Shown in pieces: positions 44,961-54,519 of a stretch of 56,074 nucleotides of DNA. The stretch is from Candidatus Fermentibacterota bacterium. GTDB lineage: Bacteria > Fermentibacterota > Fermentibacteria > Fermentibacterales > JCC-6. The notes under the pieces are model-generated. The model was not told the origin of the DNA. It searched no databases and saw only the letters and a list, made by a program, of their open reading frames with translations. A program made the position numbers and the translations under genes. The stretch is taken from the NCBI GenBank assembly GCA_030609965.1, contig JAUWSQ010000011.1:1-56074 (forward strand), written 5' to 3'. Each line of letters opens with the position of its first letter. The stretch's first letter is position 1.

Positions 44961-46054
44961 AGATAGTCGTTTCAGCTGGAGATCCTTCAGGCGATGTCCG
45001 TGGAGGGGAACTTCTGGAGGAACTGAAAAAGTTAACCACGCTGGAAGTATCAGGCCTTGGAGGCGGTAATATCGAAAAGGCCGGCAGCAGGATAATTTTC
45101 AATCTGAACGAGTATTCAGTAATGGGTTTTGCCGAAGTTCTTTCCTCTATAGGAAAATTCCGAAGACTTCGCCGCGGAATGAGATCACATATTCTCTCCA
45201 CCGATCCGGATATTCTGCTTCTGATTGATTATCCAGGTTTCAATATACCTCTCGCATCCTGGGCGAAGAGAAAAGGTTACCGCGTTATTTACTATATCTC
45301 TCCGCAACTCTGGGCCTGGGGAAGGAACAGGGTCAGAAAGATACGAAGATCTGTTGATCTTATGATAACACTGTTTCAGTTCGAAGTTGATTTTTATAGC
45401 AGATATGGCGTCCGCGCAGTCTGTTCGGGGCATCCACTGGCGGATTCTATCCCCCTGCCAGTTGAATCCGAAACATGCGGGGAAATTGCTTTTCTTCCCG
45501 GAAGCCGCCAGCAGGAGATATCACTTCTTCTAACGCCCATGATAAAATCTTTCATCAATCTCAGGGACACAGGGATAGTTTCCAAAGCTTCTATAGCGGT
45601 ATCCCCCGATGTACCACATGAATTATACGATCAAGCGGCGAACGTTGAGGGTATCAGACTGGCCTGTTCAGTTGAGGATGCACTTTCGAGATCTTCAGCA
45701 GCTGTGGTCTGTTCAGGTACAGCAACCCTTGAAACTGCCATGTGGGGCATACCGTTCATAATTACCTACAGGACTTCACCCTTGACGTACTTCCTTGCAA
45801 GAATCCTTGTCAGGGGTGTTTCGAGCATAGGAATGGCTAACATTGTAACTGGTTCAAAGATAGCAACTGAGCTGATTCAGAAGGACGTGAGTGCTGAAAA
45901 TATCGTCAGTCACATAAAGCCACTTCTTCAGAATACCGATGCCAGAAATAAATCGTTGAACGGAATGAAACTTGTCAGAAATTCACTTGGCGACAAAGGT
46001 TCATCTGGAAGGGCAGCAAGGTACATACTGGAAGCTTTTAATGAGATCTCCTGA
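44957..46054 (+). CDS. lpxB: Lipid-A-disaccharide synthase
   Basis: The 365-residue GT19 enzyme joins lipid X and UDP-diacylglucosamine to give the lipid A disaccharide at the inner membrane. The N-terminus VVSAGDPSGDVRGGELLEEL is diagnostic. IDYPGFNIPLA, YYISPQLWAWG and LPGSRQQEI are also typical. It overlaps the upstream gene by 4 bases and the next by 14. Length and motifs are normal. Confidence 0.96.
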   Translation: MKIVVSAGDPSGDVRGGELLEELKKLTTLEVSGLGGGNIEKAGSRIIFNLNEYSVMGFAEVLSSIGKFRRLRRGMRSHILSTDPDILLLIDYPGFNIPLASWAKRKGYRVIYYISPQLWAWGRNRVRKIRRSVDLMITLFQFEVDFYSRYGVRAVCSGHPLADSIPLPVESETCGEIAFLPGSRQQEISLLLTPMIKSFINLRDTGIVSKASIAVSPDVPHELYDQAANVEGIRLACSVEDALSRSSAAVVCSGTATLETAMWGIPFIITYRTSPLTYFLARILVRGVSSIGMANIVTGSKIATELIQKDVSAENIVSHIKPLLQNTDARNKSLNGMKLVRNSLGDKGSSGRAARYILEAFNEIS

Positions 46055-47924
46055 CCTGCTGAAGCTATCGATGATATCGGGACGGATATTCATGAGGCTG
46101 ATCGGTCTCTCCTGGAGGGTGCGTTACATAAAGTCAATGCCCGGAAGAGCAGGCAGAGCCAAAAACAGACCTGCACTATTCACCTTCTGGCATGGAAGAC
46201 AGCTGCCACTTATACATACTCACAGGAACGAAGGGGTTACTGTGCTTGTAAGCCAGAACACGGATGGTCAGTACGCAACCAATGTACTTCATTCCATGGG
46301 CTTTAAAACGGTAAGAGGATCTAGTTCCAGAGGTGGATTTGAAGCAGTCCGCTCCATGTCAGCCGTTCTCCGGAACGGATTCGACTGCGCTATCACACCC
46401 GACGGTCCAAGAGGGCCTGCAGAGGTCGTTAAAAGCGGCCTGGCTCATATATCAAGGCTGGGTAACCTTCCACTGATATCAATGGGATCTTCCGGGTGGC
46501 CGGCAGTGCGTTTTGCCTCCTGGGACTCATTCCTTCTGCCTCTTCCATTCGCACGGGTAGTTGTTGTTGAAGGAAGACCCATTCCCCAGATGAGAAGGGA
46601 AAATGATCCGCATCATTGGATGGAAAGGGTGGAGACCGAACTGAACAGGGTCACAGCCTGTGCTGATCTTCTTGCATCACCATCCGTTACACTTTTCAGC
46701 CGTATCCTCAGAATTTTTGGAGCTATACTGCATCCTCTTGCGTGCATCGCTCTTCTGTTAAGATCTGTTCGGGAAAGAAAGGAAAGAAAAGGGAACGTAC
46801 AATCGACAAATTACCGACCGGTATGGCTGCATGGCTCATCACTCGGTGAGCTGAACGGCCTTCTACCGTACGCACAATACCTCAAGAAAAACGGCATACC
46901 TGTATGGATCACCTGCTTTACACCATCCGGACGATCATTCATAGAAAGAATGGGCCTGGAAGGAAGTTATATACCTCTTGATATTCAGAACTATACCGAG
47001 CGATTCATCCGGAGGATAAAGCCCAGGGCATTTATCCTGGCTGAAACGGAAATATGGCCTGTAACCATCCTCACAACGCTTCTATCCGGGATTCCATGTA
47101 TGATGGTCAATGCGAGACTCTCCCGGAAAAGTCTGAGAGGATACAGATTCCTCGGTTCCCTTCCTGCAGGAATGCTCTCCTGCTTCACCGGTATCCTGAC
47201 AAGGAGTGATGAAGATAGTAAAAGATTCCTTTCCATGGGCATTGATAAAAGGATTATCTGTACTTCAGGGGATTCAAAAATGCTCGCAGACCATGGGGAA
47301 CCTCCCCCGGGGTGGCGTGCGGCTCTCGATACAGATAAATCTGTTCTTGTAGCCGGTTCCACAAGAAAAGGGGAAGAGGAACCACTTCTCAAGGCCGCGC
47401 AATCTACAGGTTACTTCCCGGTAATAGTACCGCGTCATCTCGAGCGGATAGAAGAAGTATGGGAAATAATGACCCGTATTGGCTTTACTCCGGTTAAATG
47501 GTCAAGTCTTACAGCCTCACACAATGAAACTATTGATTTTGACAGCGTTTTGGTAGATGTTCATGGAGTACTGGCTAAAATGTACGGTGTGGGTGATGTC
47601 GCATTCGTTGGAGGCACCCTTGTCCCTGTAGGAGGACATAATGTACTCGAGCCGATTATGAGAGGTATACCGTTTATTGTTGGTCCACATCACAGCAGCT
47701 TTGCAGAGGTGGTGAAAAAATTGACAACATCGGGAATAGCACATATTACCTCATCACAGGAAGAGATAGGCCACGTGCTTACCATGCTTTATAACAATCC
47801 TCTTAGCAGGGATGACGTCAAAATTGAATTCGATCGCATTAAGGAAAACGTGCTTGATGATTTCGGGGCATTGATCAGGCGATCCGGGATTATTGAAAAG
47901 GAATATGCAGATGAAAAGACCTGA
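46041..47924 (+). CDS. waaA: Fused DUF374 acyltransferase and Kdo transferase (WaaA)
   Basis: One continuous frame of about 628 residues joins two enzymes. Residues 1-210 form a DUF374 lysophospholipid acyltransferase-like domain (LFTFWHGRQLPLIHTH, AITPDGPRGPAEVVKSG). After a short hydrophobic linker (LHPLACIALLLRSV) comes a WaaA/KdtA Kdo transferase domain with WLHGSSLGELNGLL (the catalytic glutamate), AETEIWP and GGTLVPVGGHNVLEPI. WaaA normally starts with its own membrane anchor, which the acyltransferase domain here replaces. The ATG at 46041 behind GGAAG is chosen; the frame is open to 45972. The protein may both acylate and add Kdo to lipid A. Confidence 0.88.
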   Translation: MRSPDLLKLSMISGRIFMRLIGLSWRVRYIKSMPGRAGRAKNRPALFTFWHGRQLPLIHTHRNEGVTVLVSQNTDGQYATNVLHSMGFKTVRGSSSRGGFEAVRSMSAVLRNGFDCAITPDGPRGPAEVVKSGLAHISRLGNLPLISMGSSGWPAVRFASWDSFLLPLPFARVVVVEGRPIPQMRRENDPHHWMERVETELNRVTACADLLASPSVTLFSRILRIFGAILHPLACIALLLRSVRERKERKGNVQSTNYRPVWLHGSSLGELNGLLPYAQYLKKNGIPVWITCFTPSGRSFIERMGLEGSYIPLDIQNYTERFIRRIKPRAFILAETEIWPVTILTTLLSGIPCMMVNARLSRKSLRGYRFLGSLPAGMLSCFTGILTRSDEDSKRFLSMGIDKRIICTSGDSKMLADHGEPPPGWRAALDTDKSVLVAGSTRKGEEEPLLKAAQSTGYFPVIVPRHLERIEEVWEIMTRIGFTPVKWSSLTASHNETIDFDSVLVDVHGVLAKMYGVGDVAFVGGTLVPVGGHNVLEPIMRGIPFIVGPHHSSFAEVVKKLTTSGIAHITSSQEEIGHVLTMLYNNPLSRDDVKIEFDRIKENVLDDFGALIRRSGIIEKEYADEKT

Positions 47925-49014
47925 CACATTATTCCGGAAGATAGTAACCCGCGTGGGTCCCTACGCATGGGCGGGATGGTTTCTTATGCCCTTCGGGTGG
48001 CTGTATGGTCTTGTTGCCTCTGTAAGACGAAGATGGTACGAATCAGGAGACAGGCAATTCCGCCTTCCTGTGCCTGTTATAAGTGTGGGAAACATAGAAG
48101 TAGGAGGCACTGGAAAGACACCTGTCACAATATGGCTTGCTAATCGCATAGCGGAAATGGGATATACGGTATCGGTTGTAGCACGTAATTTCGGACAACG
48201 AACAAGGGCATGCAGAGTAAGGCTGGACAATGACGATGTCAGAAGCAATTTCACCGACGAAGTTCTTCTGCTGGCCGAGAGTCTTCTTGGCAGAAGCAGT
48301 GTGTATTCGGGTAGATCTAAGACAGAGGCGGCTACGAAAGCCTACCGCGGAGAAAAACCTGATATAATAATAATTGACGATGGATTTCAGCATCTGCAGC
48401 TGTACCGGGATCTGGAGCTGGTCGTATTGGATTTCGCAAGTCCTTTCGGGCAGGGAGGTATTCTTCCTTCAGGAACCCTGAGGGAATTTCCCTCTGTTAT
48501 TTCAAGGGCGGATCACATCTGGATAAACCGCATACCATCGGGCATGTCCGCGGAATGGATAAAAAGAAGAGTATCGGATTACAACTGGAAAGCTCCAGTT
48601 CAATTCAGCAGGATCATGCATACAGGTGTAAGGCTCGTTAATGGAAAAGTGCTGCCGGATATTCCAAGGAAGACGGTTCTCGCGTTCTGCGGTATCGGGA
48701 AGCCGGAAAGTTTCCGTAACTCCCTTGAGGAAGCCGGAATCAGACTTGAAGGGCTTGAAGTATTCCCGGATCATCATGTCTATTCAAATGCGGATATAGA
48801 GCGTTTGAAAGATATTATGGAAAGAATCGGTGCATCATACCTGATAACAACTGCCAAGGATGCCGTTAAGCTTTACGGTATACCTGATAGTGGAGATATT
48901 CTGGTACAGACAATGAACCTTGATGTTGAGGGTGCACTGCCGGAACTCATGAATGATATACAGAACAGTATAGATGCGTACCGAAAACGGAATAAGAAAA
49001 CAGGAAAATTATGA
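47911..49014 (+). CDS. lpxK: Tetraacyldisaccharide 4'-kinase
   Basis: The product has about 367 residues and phosphorylates the lipid A disaccharide at the 4' position. The N-terminal membrane helix is followed by the P-loop GNIEVGGTGKTPVTIWLA and IIDDGFQHLQLYRDLELVV, which identify LpxK. ATG 47911 follows AAGGA 8 bases upstream; a TTG at 47893 is a less likely start. It overlaps its upstream neighbour by 14 bases and nadB by 4. Confidence 0.95.
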   Translation: MKRPDTLFRKIVTRVGPYAWAGWFLMPFGWLYGLVASVRRRWYESGDRQFRLPVPVISVGNIEVGGTGKTPVTIWLANRIAEMGYTVSVVARNFGQRTRACRVRLDNDDVRSNFTDEVLLLAESLLGRSSVYSGRSKTEAATKAYRGEKPDIIIIDDGFQHLQLYRDLELVVLDFASPFGQGGILPSGTLREFPSVISRADHIWINRIPSGMSAEWIKRRVSDYNWKAPVQFSRIMHTGVRLVNGKVLPDIPRKTVLAFCGIGKPESFRNSLEEAGIRLEGLEVFPDHHVYSNADIERLKDIMERIGASYLITTAKDAVKLYGIPDSGDILVQTMNLDVEGALPELMNDIQNSIDAYRKRNKKTGKL

Positions 49015-50606
49015 GTGATGGAGTCATAGAAATCGATGTCCTTATTCTTGGGGCCGGTATGGCCGGCCTGACCTGCGCTCTGTCCCTTCCGGAAGAGCTT
49101 GAAGTTCTTCTTGTAAGCAAGATCCCTATGCCTACCGGCAGTACCTATCTTGCCCAGGGAGGGCTTGCGGCGGCTGTTTCCGATGACGACAGTTTTGAAC
49201 TGCACCTGCAGGATACCATCAACGCCGGAGGAGGGCTTGTTAACGAAAAGGCAGCCATAGACATCATTTCCACAGGTCCGCGGCTTGTTGAGCAGCTTTC
49301 CGGCTGGGGTGTACATCTTGAAGGTTCATTTGGAAAGGGAAAGAGCGGTATAGAGGGGGGGCACAGTGTTCGGCGCGTCCTTCATCATAAGGATCGGACG
49401 GGAAGACTCATAAGCGAGGTACTTAGCGAATCCACACTTGAACGCAGTAACATAACTGTAATGGAAGGTGCGTTTGCGGTTAATCTCCTTACCGCTTCCC
49501 GGGAAATGCCGGAACTTGTTGAAAATGCCGTTGACAGGTGCATCGGAGCACATATTCTTTGCAACGGTACTATTTTAACAGTTCTTGCCGGTGAAACGGT
49601 AATCGCTACCGGAGGTTCGGGAAAAGTGTACAGGTATACTTCGAATCAGGATTCCTCCACCGGTGATGGAATTGCTATGGCGTACCGGGCAGGACTCCCC
49701 ATAAAGAACATGGAATTCTATCAGTTCCACCCGACCTGTCTTTTCCATCCTGATAAGCGAAACTTCCTTATCACAGAGGCTCTAAGGGGAGAAGGAGCGG
49801 TACTTCTCAACCTCGAGGGCGAAAGATTCATGGAGAATTACGATCCGGTTCGAATGGAACTGGCACCCCGGGATATCGTCGCAAGGGCTATTGATTCAGA
49901 AATGAAAAGGCTTGGTAACGATCATGTTCTTCTGGATGCAACACACCTGGGCAGGGAAAAGCTGACCATTTCCTTTCCCGAGGTTACAAGCGGCGTCACT
50001 TCTGTCGGTATCGTTCCCTGGGAGGAGCCCATACCTGTCGTTCCTGCTGCGCACTACACTGTTGGCGGGATCGATGCAAGAACTGACGGCAGAACCGCAA
50101 TGAACGGCCTAAGAGCTATCGGGGAAGCATCCTGTACCGGATTTCACGGTGCCAACAGACTTGGCAGCAACAGTCTTCTTGAAGCCGGCGTAATGGGCCT
50201 AAAAGCGGCTGATTCAATTCCTGAAACGATTATGAACCCTGATGTTTTCCATGCCCGAGACTGGTCCTTTGGCAGAGCAAAACCGCTTATGGAAAACGTA
50301 CTTGTGGATTATGCCTGGGCAGCTCTTAGAAGCGTCATGTGGGATTATGTGGGAATAGTCAGGTCTGACAGAAGGCTCCATCGAGCTCTCCGGATTATAG
50401 ATGTTCTTGCGGATGAGATCGAGGAGGATTACTGGACCATGCTTCCAGTTATCGGATTGCTCGAACTGCGCAACATTTGCACTGTCGGCCGAATCATCGT
50501 TAAATCCGCACTGCGCAGAAGGGAGAGCAGAGGTCTCCATTACAGTCTCGACTGTCCCGAAGCCATGCAACCTCCCAGAGACACTGTTATCAAGTTCATT
50601 TTATGA
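49011..50606 (+). CDS. nadB: L-aspartate oxidase
   Basis: The 531-residue flavoenzyme oxidises aspartate to iminoaspartate in NAD synthesis. The FAD-binding motif is LILGAGMAGLTCAL. The NadB-specific AQGGLAAAVSDDDS, GGHSVRRVLHHKDRTGR and GEASCTGFHGANRLGSNSLLE are present, which separates it from succinate dehydrogenase SdhA. It overlaps lpxK and the NlpC gene by 4 bases each. nadA and nadC are not in the window. Confidence 0.95.
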   Translation: MSDGVIEIDVLILGAGMAGLTCALSLPEELEVLLVSKIPMPTGSTYLAQGGLAAAVSDDDSFELHLQDTINAGGGLVNEKAAIDIISTGPRLVEQLSGWGVHLEGSFGKGKSGIEGGHSVRRVLHHKDRTGRLISEVLSESTLERSNITVMEGAFAVNLLTASREMPELVENAVDRCIGAHILCNGTILTVLAGETVIATGGSGKVYRYTSNQDSSTGDGIAMAYRAGLPIKNMEFYQFHPTCLFHPDKRNFLITEALRGEGAVLLNLEGERFMENYDPVRMELAPRDIVARAIDSEMKRLGNDHVLLDATHLGREKLTISFPEVTSGVTSVGIVPWEEPIPVVPAAHYTVGGIDARTDGRTAMNGLRAIGEASCTGFHGANRLGSNSLLEAGVMGLKAADSIPETIMNPDVFHARDWSFGRAKPLMENVLVDYAWAALRSVMWDYVGIVRSDRRLHRALRIIDVLADEIEEDYWTMLPVIGLLELRNICTVGRIIVKSALRRRESRGLHYSLDCPEAMQPPRDTVIKFIL

Positions 50607-51118
50607 AAAATACACTATGCCTTTTATTCTCTCTGACCGCAGCGTTTCTTCTATTTTCCTGCAGCACAACGCCTGTATACAGGGGGGATGGTATACATTG
50701 CACCGGAGGCGAATGGTCGGAGATAGGATCGTCGGGAGGCAATCCCATAACTTCAACTGACAACACAATGATGGATGAAATAGAATCATGGATGGGTACA
50801 CCTTACGTTTTCGGCGGTGAGAGTCGGAGCGGAGTCGATTGCTCGGCTTTCACACAGGCTGTATACCAGTCGGTCAGTATCAGCATTCCAAGAACCGCCA
50901 GCCAGCAATCTGCTGCTTCGCAGAACGTAAATCCGCCTGATCTGAAGTTCGGAGATCTTATTTTCTTCAACACTTCTGGTTCGGGGATATCACACGTGGG
51001 TATCTACATAGGAAACGGTTTCTTCGCCCATGCTTCGTCAAGCAGGGGAGTTGTTAAGGAATCCCTCGCAAAACAATACTATGCGGACAGGATAGTATCA
51101 GTGGGAAGGTTCATGTAA
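50603..51118 (+). CDS. NlpC/P60 peptidoglycan endopeptidase lipoprotein
   Basis: The 171-residue protein has a lipoprotein signal with lipobox LLFSC (cysteine at about residue 20). The papain-like NlpC/P60 domain has the catalytic cysteine in GVDCSAFTQAVY, the histidine in GISHVGIYIGNG, and a third polar residue in FFAHASSSRG. It should cut stem peptides at the outer or inner membrane face. It fits a cell-wall role in this operon. Confidence 0.9.
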   Translation: MKNTLCLLFSLTAAFLLFSCSTTPVYRGDGIHCTGGEWSEIGSSGGNPITSTDNTMMDEIESWMGTPYVFGGESRSGVDCSAFTQAVYQSVSISIPRTASQQSAASQNVNPPDLKFGDLIFFNTSGSGISHVGIYIGNGFFAHASSSRGVVKESLAKQYYADRIVSVGRFM

Positions 51119-51543
51119 TGACGGTAGTTTTCATGATTCTTGCAGCAATTCCCTGTCAGTTCACCTCTGTAGAAGGATTTACAGACCTCGATAACTCAGC
51201 AACACCTACAAGATTCGGGCTTCTGCTTGTAGCGGGAGAGGATTCAGCCTCCAATCTTCAGATGGCGGAACTCATACTGGCATCAATTGATAGCCTCCCG
51301 GATGATGCGGCTCCCGATCTGTACGTAATAACTATGGATGAGCCAGGTTACCCGGATATAGCGGCGCTGTGCGGTGAGTACTCCGGTTATCCGGCAACAC
51401 TCATTATGGTCGGCCACTGCGGTTTCATTGAAATGGATCCCTCTTATCTCATGGTGGAGATAATCGATGCCTGGTATACATGGGGGGATCCCGCCTCAAG
51501 AAGGACAGGTATCTGCAATTTCTGCAGGAGATGTAATCCCTAG
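51118..51543 (+). CDS. Small exported protein of unknown function with a C-terminal Cys cluster
   Basis: The 141-residue protein starts with a hydrophobic N-terminus (TVVFMILAAIPCQFTSVEG), possibly a signal peptide. The central part (FGLLLVAGEDSASNLQMAEL, LYVITMDEPGYPDIA, YPATLIMVGHCGF) has the strand-helix pattern of a thioredoxin-like fold but no CxxC redox motif there. The very end has cysteines spaced CNFCRRC. The ATG overlaps the NlpC stop by one base (TAATG). I recognise no family. Confidence 0.6.
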   Translation: MTVVFMILAAIPCQFTSVEGFTDLDNSATPTRFGLLLVAGEDSASNLQMAELILASIDSLPDDAAPDLYVITMDEPGYPDIAALCGEYSGYPATLIMVGHCGFIEMDPSYLMVEIIDAWYTWGDPASRRTGICNFCRRCNP

Positions 51544-51558
51544 CCTATAGGAAATATT

Positions 51559-52302
51559 ATGGAATGGTTCGAACATGGTGATTTCTGGGAATTGACCTAT
51601 CCTTTCATGTTCCCCGAAACCAGGATCGATAAGGCTGAAGAGGATGTTCTTTCACTTCTTAAACTCGCGGGTACCGAAAATGGTGATGTTCTTGACCTCT
51701 GCTGCGGCCCTGGCAGGTTCGCTGTTCCGCTTGCAAGAATGGGGTACCATGTTACAGGAGTTGATGCTACAGGTTTTCTGCTTGATATAGCCAGGAACAG
51801 AGCTTCACTTGAAGATGTAAAAGTGGAATGGGTTAAAGAAGATATGCGCAGATTCCGCCGAACCGGATCATTCGACCTTGTTCTGAACATGTTTACTTCC
51901 TTCGGGTACTTTCACGATCATTCAGACAATATGACTGTTCTTAAGAATGTTAACGAATCTCTGCGGCAGGGAGGAAAATTTCTGATAGAAATAATGGGCA
52001 AGGAAACCCTTGCATCCATATTCCATACTGTAACAGATTGCGAAACCGATGAAGGGCTTCTGCTTATCCAGAGGCACAGAATAGAGGACGGCTGGAACCG
52101 TATCTATAATGACTGGCTGCTTATCAATAATGACAGACTTCTTGGGAGATGGAAATTCTCGCACTGGGTCTACAGTGCTGCTGAGCTTAAGGATATGCTT
52201 CTGGATGCGGGGTTTTCGAACGTCCAGATCTACGGAAATCTCGAAGGAGAACCCTATAATTCGGAATCGGGAAGACTGATAGCGGTATCAACATCCGGTT
52301 AA
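51559..52302 (+). CDS. Class I SAM-dependent methyltransferase
   Basis: The 247-residue enzyme has AdoMet motif I at DVLDLCCGPGRFAVPLARMG and motif II near HVTGVDATG, followed by LVLNMFTSFGYF. It is a small-molecule type methyltransferase. It ends the envelope operon, 15 bases after the preceding gene. The substrate cannot be inferred. Confidence 0.88.
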   Translation: MEWFEHGDFWELTYPFMFPETRIDKAEEDVLSLLKLAGTENGDVLDLCCGPGRFAVPLARMGYHVTGVDATGFLLDIARNRASLEDVKVEWVKEDMRRFRRTGSFDLVLNMFTSFGYFHDHSDNMTVLKNVNESLRQGGKFLIEIMGKETLASIFHTVTDCETDEGLLLIQRHRIEDGWNRIYNDWLLINNDRLLGRWKFSHWVYSAAELKDMLLDAGFSNVQIYGNLEGEPYNSESGRLIAVSTSG

Positions 52303-52370
52303 GAATGTATTATATCTATTTATTAACTGTTAACTGAAAACTCCAAAACACTAAGTGATTGTGCAAAGCA

Positions 52371-52718
52371 ATGAAATCTAATTCCATTTTCAGAATCACT
52401 CCTGTTATATCGCTTCTGATCTTACTGATTCTTACTTCCTGCGCGGTAAACAGGGTTATCTACAACGAGAATGTGGAAATACATGGTCTCCTCATCAGAG
52501 TTGTTCTTCTTGAGTCTCCCCAAATGCACGAACTAGTGATATCAATGCAGGAACCCGGACACTCAATCAGGGAGAGGGTCTTCTTCGTCAACTGGATTCC
52601 GCACTTACTGGAAATAGACGATTACAACGGTGATTCAAGGCTGGATATCAAGATAATAAGCACCAACGATGAGATACACTATTTCTACAGCACCGAACTC
52701 GGATTAATCGCTTTCTAA
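52371..52718 (+). CDS. Small lipoprotein of unknown function
   Basis: The product has about 115 residues and carries a lipoprotein signal (LLILLILTSC, cysteine near residue 24). The rest is a compact beta-rich body. DDYNGDSRLDIKI may be a calcium-binding-like loop. The ATG at 52371 is preferred over the TTG at 52359; neither has a strong ribosome binding site. It faces a convergent TPR lipoprotein gene, with only 6 bases between them. Confidence 0.55.
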   Translation: MKSNSIFRITPVISLLILLILTSCAVNRVIYNENVEIHGLLIRVVLLESPQMHELVISMQEPGHSIRERVFFVNWIPHLLEIDDYNGDSRLDIKIISTNDEIHYFYSTELGLIAF

Positions 52719-52724
52719 CCCGGA

Positions 52725-53483
52725 TTATCGATTACGTTCTTCGTGAAGGATCGCGTACCTTGCCGCCATAAGTCTGACTGAAGCATCAGCTTCATGACTG
52801 GACAGGATCTCCCTCCAAATCCCGGCAGCCTGATAATAGTGGCCGGTAACAGTGTAGATGAGGGCTGCCGCTGCAAGCGCTTCAAATGGAGGTGATTCGT
52901 CCATGAGGCATATCTCGAGCTGCCTCAGTGCTTCATCAGGATCTCCGCTGTTCCAGGCAATCTCGGACTGGATAAGAGCAGCATCGTATTTATGTGCAAT
53001 AGGCTCAAGAAACTCAAGAACAGCACCTGGGCCTTCCTGTTCAAGAACTATCAGAGAAATATTGTAGATCGGAATGGACCATTGGGGATCCCTTTGAATC
53101 GCTGATTGCAGAAGCCTCCTGACCGAAGTTGTGTCTCCGGTTTGAAGTACTTCGGTAGCTTCCCTTACCAGTCGTGCGGATTCAAGGCGGTTCTCGAGAG
53201 CTTCTGAGACTTCCTGCGGAAGGGGAAGTGTTACTTCTTCTCCAGGCTGCGGCCGCTCCGACGGGGAATAACCGGATTGTATCGCGAGTGTTTCAGCTCC
53301 GCCATCTATCTCTATCGCCCATGCTATGAAAGCCCATCCGTCGTTCTCCTGCCAGGTGTAGCTGCATCGTTCTTCATTTATGTACTCTCTGATTTCCGGC
53401 AGAACAACGGTATCCTGAGTTCCACAGGAGAGTACTAAGAGGATGATTAGTGAAGCTGAAATGACGATGGGAGCTTTAATCAT
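52725..53483 (-). CDS. TPR-containing lipoprotein
   Basis: The 252-residue protein has a lipoprotein signal (IILLVLSCG), a short N-terminal region, and TPR-like helical pairs from about residue 95 (EVLQTGDTTSVRRLLQSAI, DPQWSIPIYNISLIVLE, SGDPDEALRQLEI). It probably acts as an envelope scaffold. Its start overlaps the stop of the dihydrouridine synthase gene by 4 bases, so the two are cotranscribed. Confidence 0.7.
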   Translation of the reverse strand: MIKAPIVISASLIILLVLSCGTQDTVVLPEIREYINEERCSYTWQENDGWAFIAWAIEIDGGAETLAIQSGYSPSERPQPGEEVTLPLPQEVSEALENRLESARLVREATEVLQTGDTTSVRRLLQSAIQRDPQWSIPIYNISLIVLEQEGPGAVLEFLEPIAHKYDAALIQSEIAWNSGDPDEALRQLEICLMDESPPFEALAAAALIYTVTGHYYQAAGIWREILSSHEADASVRLMAARYAILHEERNR

Positions 53484-54460
53484 GAATTCCTCTGCCTTTC
53501 CGTGCTGAGCAGTTCTGCAAGTTCAGAGAGAATATCTTCAAGATCTTCTCTGCAGCCCACCCCCACAGCTCTGCCCCGGAGCTCCGCAGCCCCTCTGAAC
53601 CCTCTTATGTAATTAAGCAGCTGCCCTCTGAGGATACTGTAGAGGTGATTCGCCGGTATATACTCACTCATCATCTCGTACTGCTGCCGGATTACCCTTA
53701 TAACTTCCTGCGGAAGGGGAGAGGCATCCTCAGGTTTCCCTGAAACAAGTCCCCTGAATATCCATGGATTACCAAGTGAACCTCTTCCTATCATCAGTCC
53801 AGCTGCCCCGCTTGCATCAAGAAGGTCAAGAGCGTCACGAACACTCCTGGAATCACCGTTTGCTACGACCGGAATAGGTGACTTTCGAACGATTCGCTCA
53901 ATCTCCTCTTTTCTGACTTCTCCTGAAAACATATCCGATCTGTACCTTCCATGAACTGCTATTGCTGCTGCACCCTCGTCTGCGAGCAGCGCGGGAAGAT
54001 TGTCGGGAACAGGTTCTTCGGGTGACCATCCGATACGGATCTTTACAGTCACAGGCAATGATGTGTGTGAAGATACAGCCCTTAAAATAGCTGTAAGTAC
54101 CGGGATATTTCTCAGAAGTGCTGAACCTGAACCGCTGTTGACCACTTTTTTCACGGGACAGCCGGCGTTGATATCAATGAAATCAAAGCCCATCCCTGAA
54201 ACCAACTCAGCTGCCCTTTCAAAATCCCCGGGTCTTTTCCCGAAAAGCTGAACGCCTATAGGTTTTTCCTCATCGTGGAAGCGGAGGAGCCTGTGTGATT
54301 TAACCGATCTTCTTGATAAACCTGCTGCTGCGACCATTTCGGTCACTACGGCTGTCGCCCCCATTCGGCGGCATATCCTCCTGAAAGCGGAATCGGTGGA
54401 ACCTGCCATCGGCGCAAGAACCACTCCGTGGGTATATTTCCTTAAAGTGCTGTTTTCCAT
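53480..54460 (-). CDS. dusB: tRNA-dihydrouridine synthase
   Basis: The product has about 326 residues and reduces uridines in the tRNA D-loop using FMN and NADPH. GVVLAPMAGSTDSAFRRICR, the catalytic cysteine in DINAGCPVKKVVNSG, and MIGRGSLGNPWIF identify the DusB-like group. The frame is open to 54580, but that part runs towards the divergent gene and lacks homology. ATG 54460, or ATG 54472, is the likely start. Confidence 0.9.
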   Translation of the reverse strand: MENSTLRKYTHGVVLAPMAGSTDSAFRRICRRMGATAVVTEMVAAAGLSRRSVKSHRLLRFHDEEKPIGVQLFGKRPGDFERAAELVSGMGFDFIDINAGCPVKKVVNSGSGSALLRNIPVLTAILRAVSSHTSLPVTVKIRIGWSPEEPVPDNLPALLADEGAAAIAVHGRYRSDMFSGEVRKEEIERIVRKSPIPVVANGDSRSVRDALDLLDASGAAGLMIGRGSLGNPWIFRGLVSGKPEDASPLPQEVIRVIRQQYEMMSEYIPANHLYSILRGQLLNYIRGFRGAAELRGRAVGVGCREDLEDILSELAELLSTERQRNS

Positions 54461-54519
54461 GAAGGCAAACATATGCAAGGGATGACTTGCAGTGCAATAA
54501 ATGATGGAAGTGAATTGCG

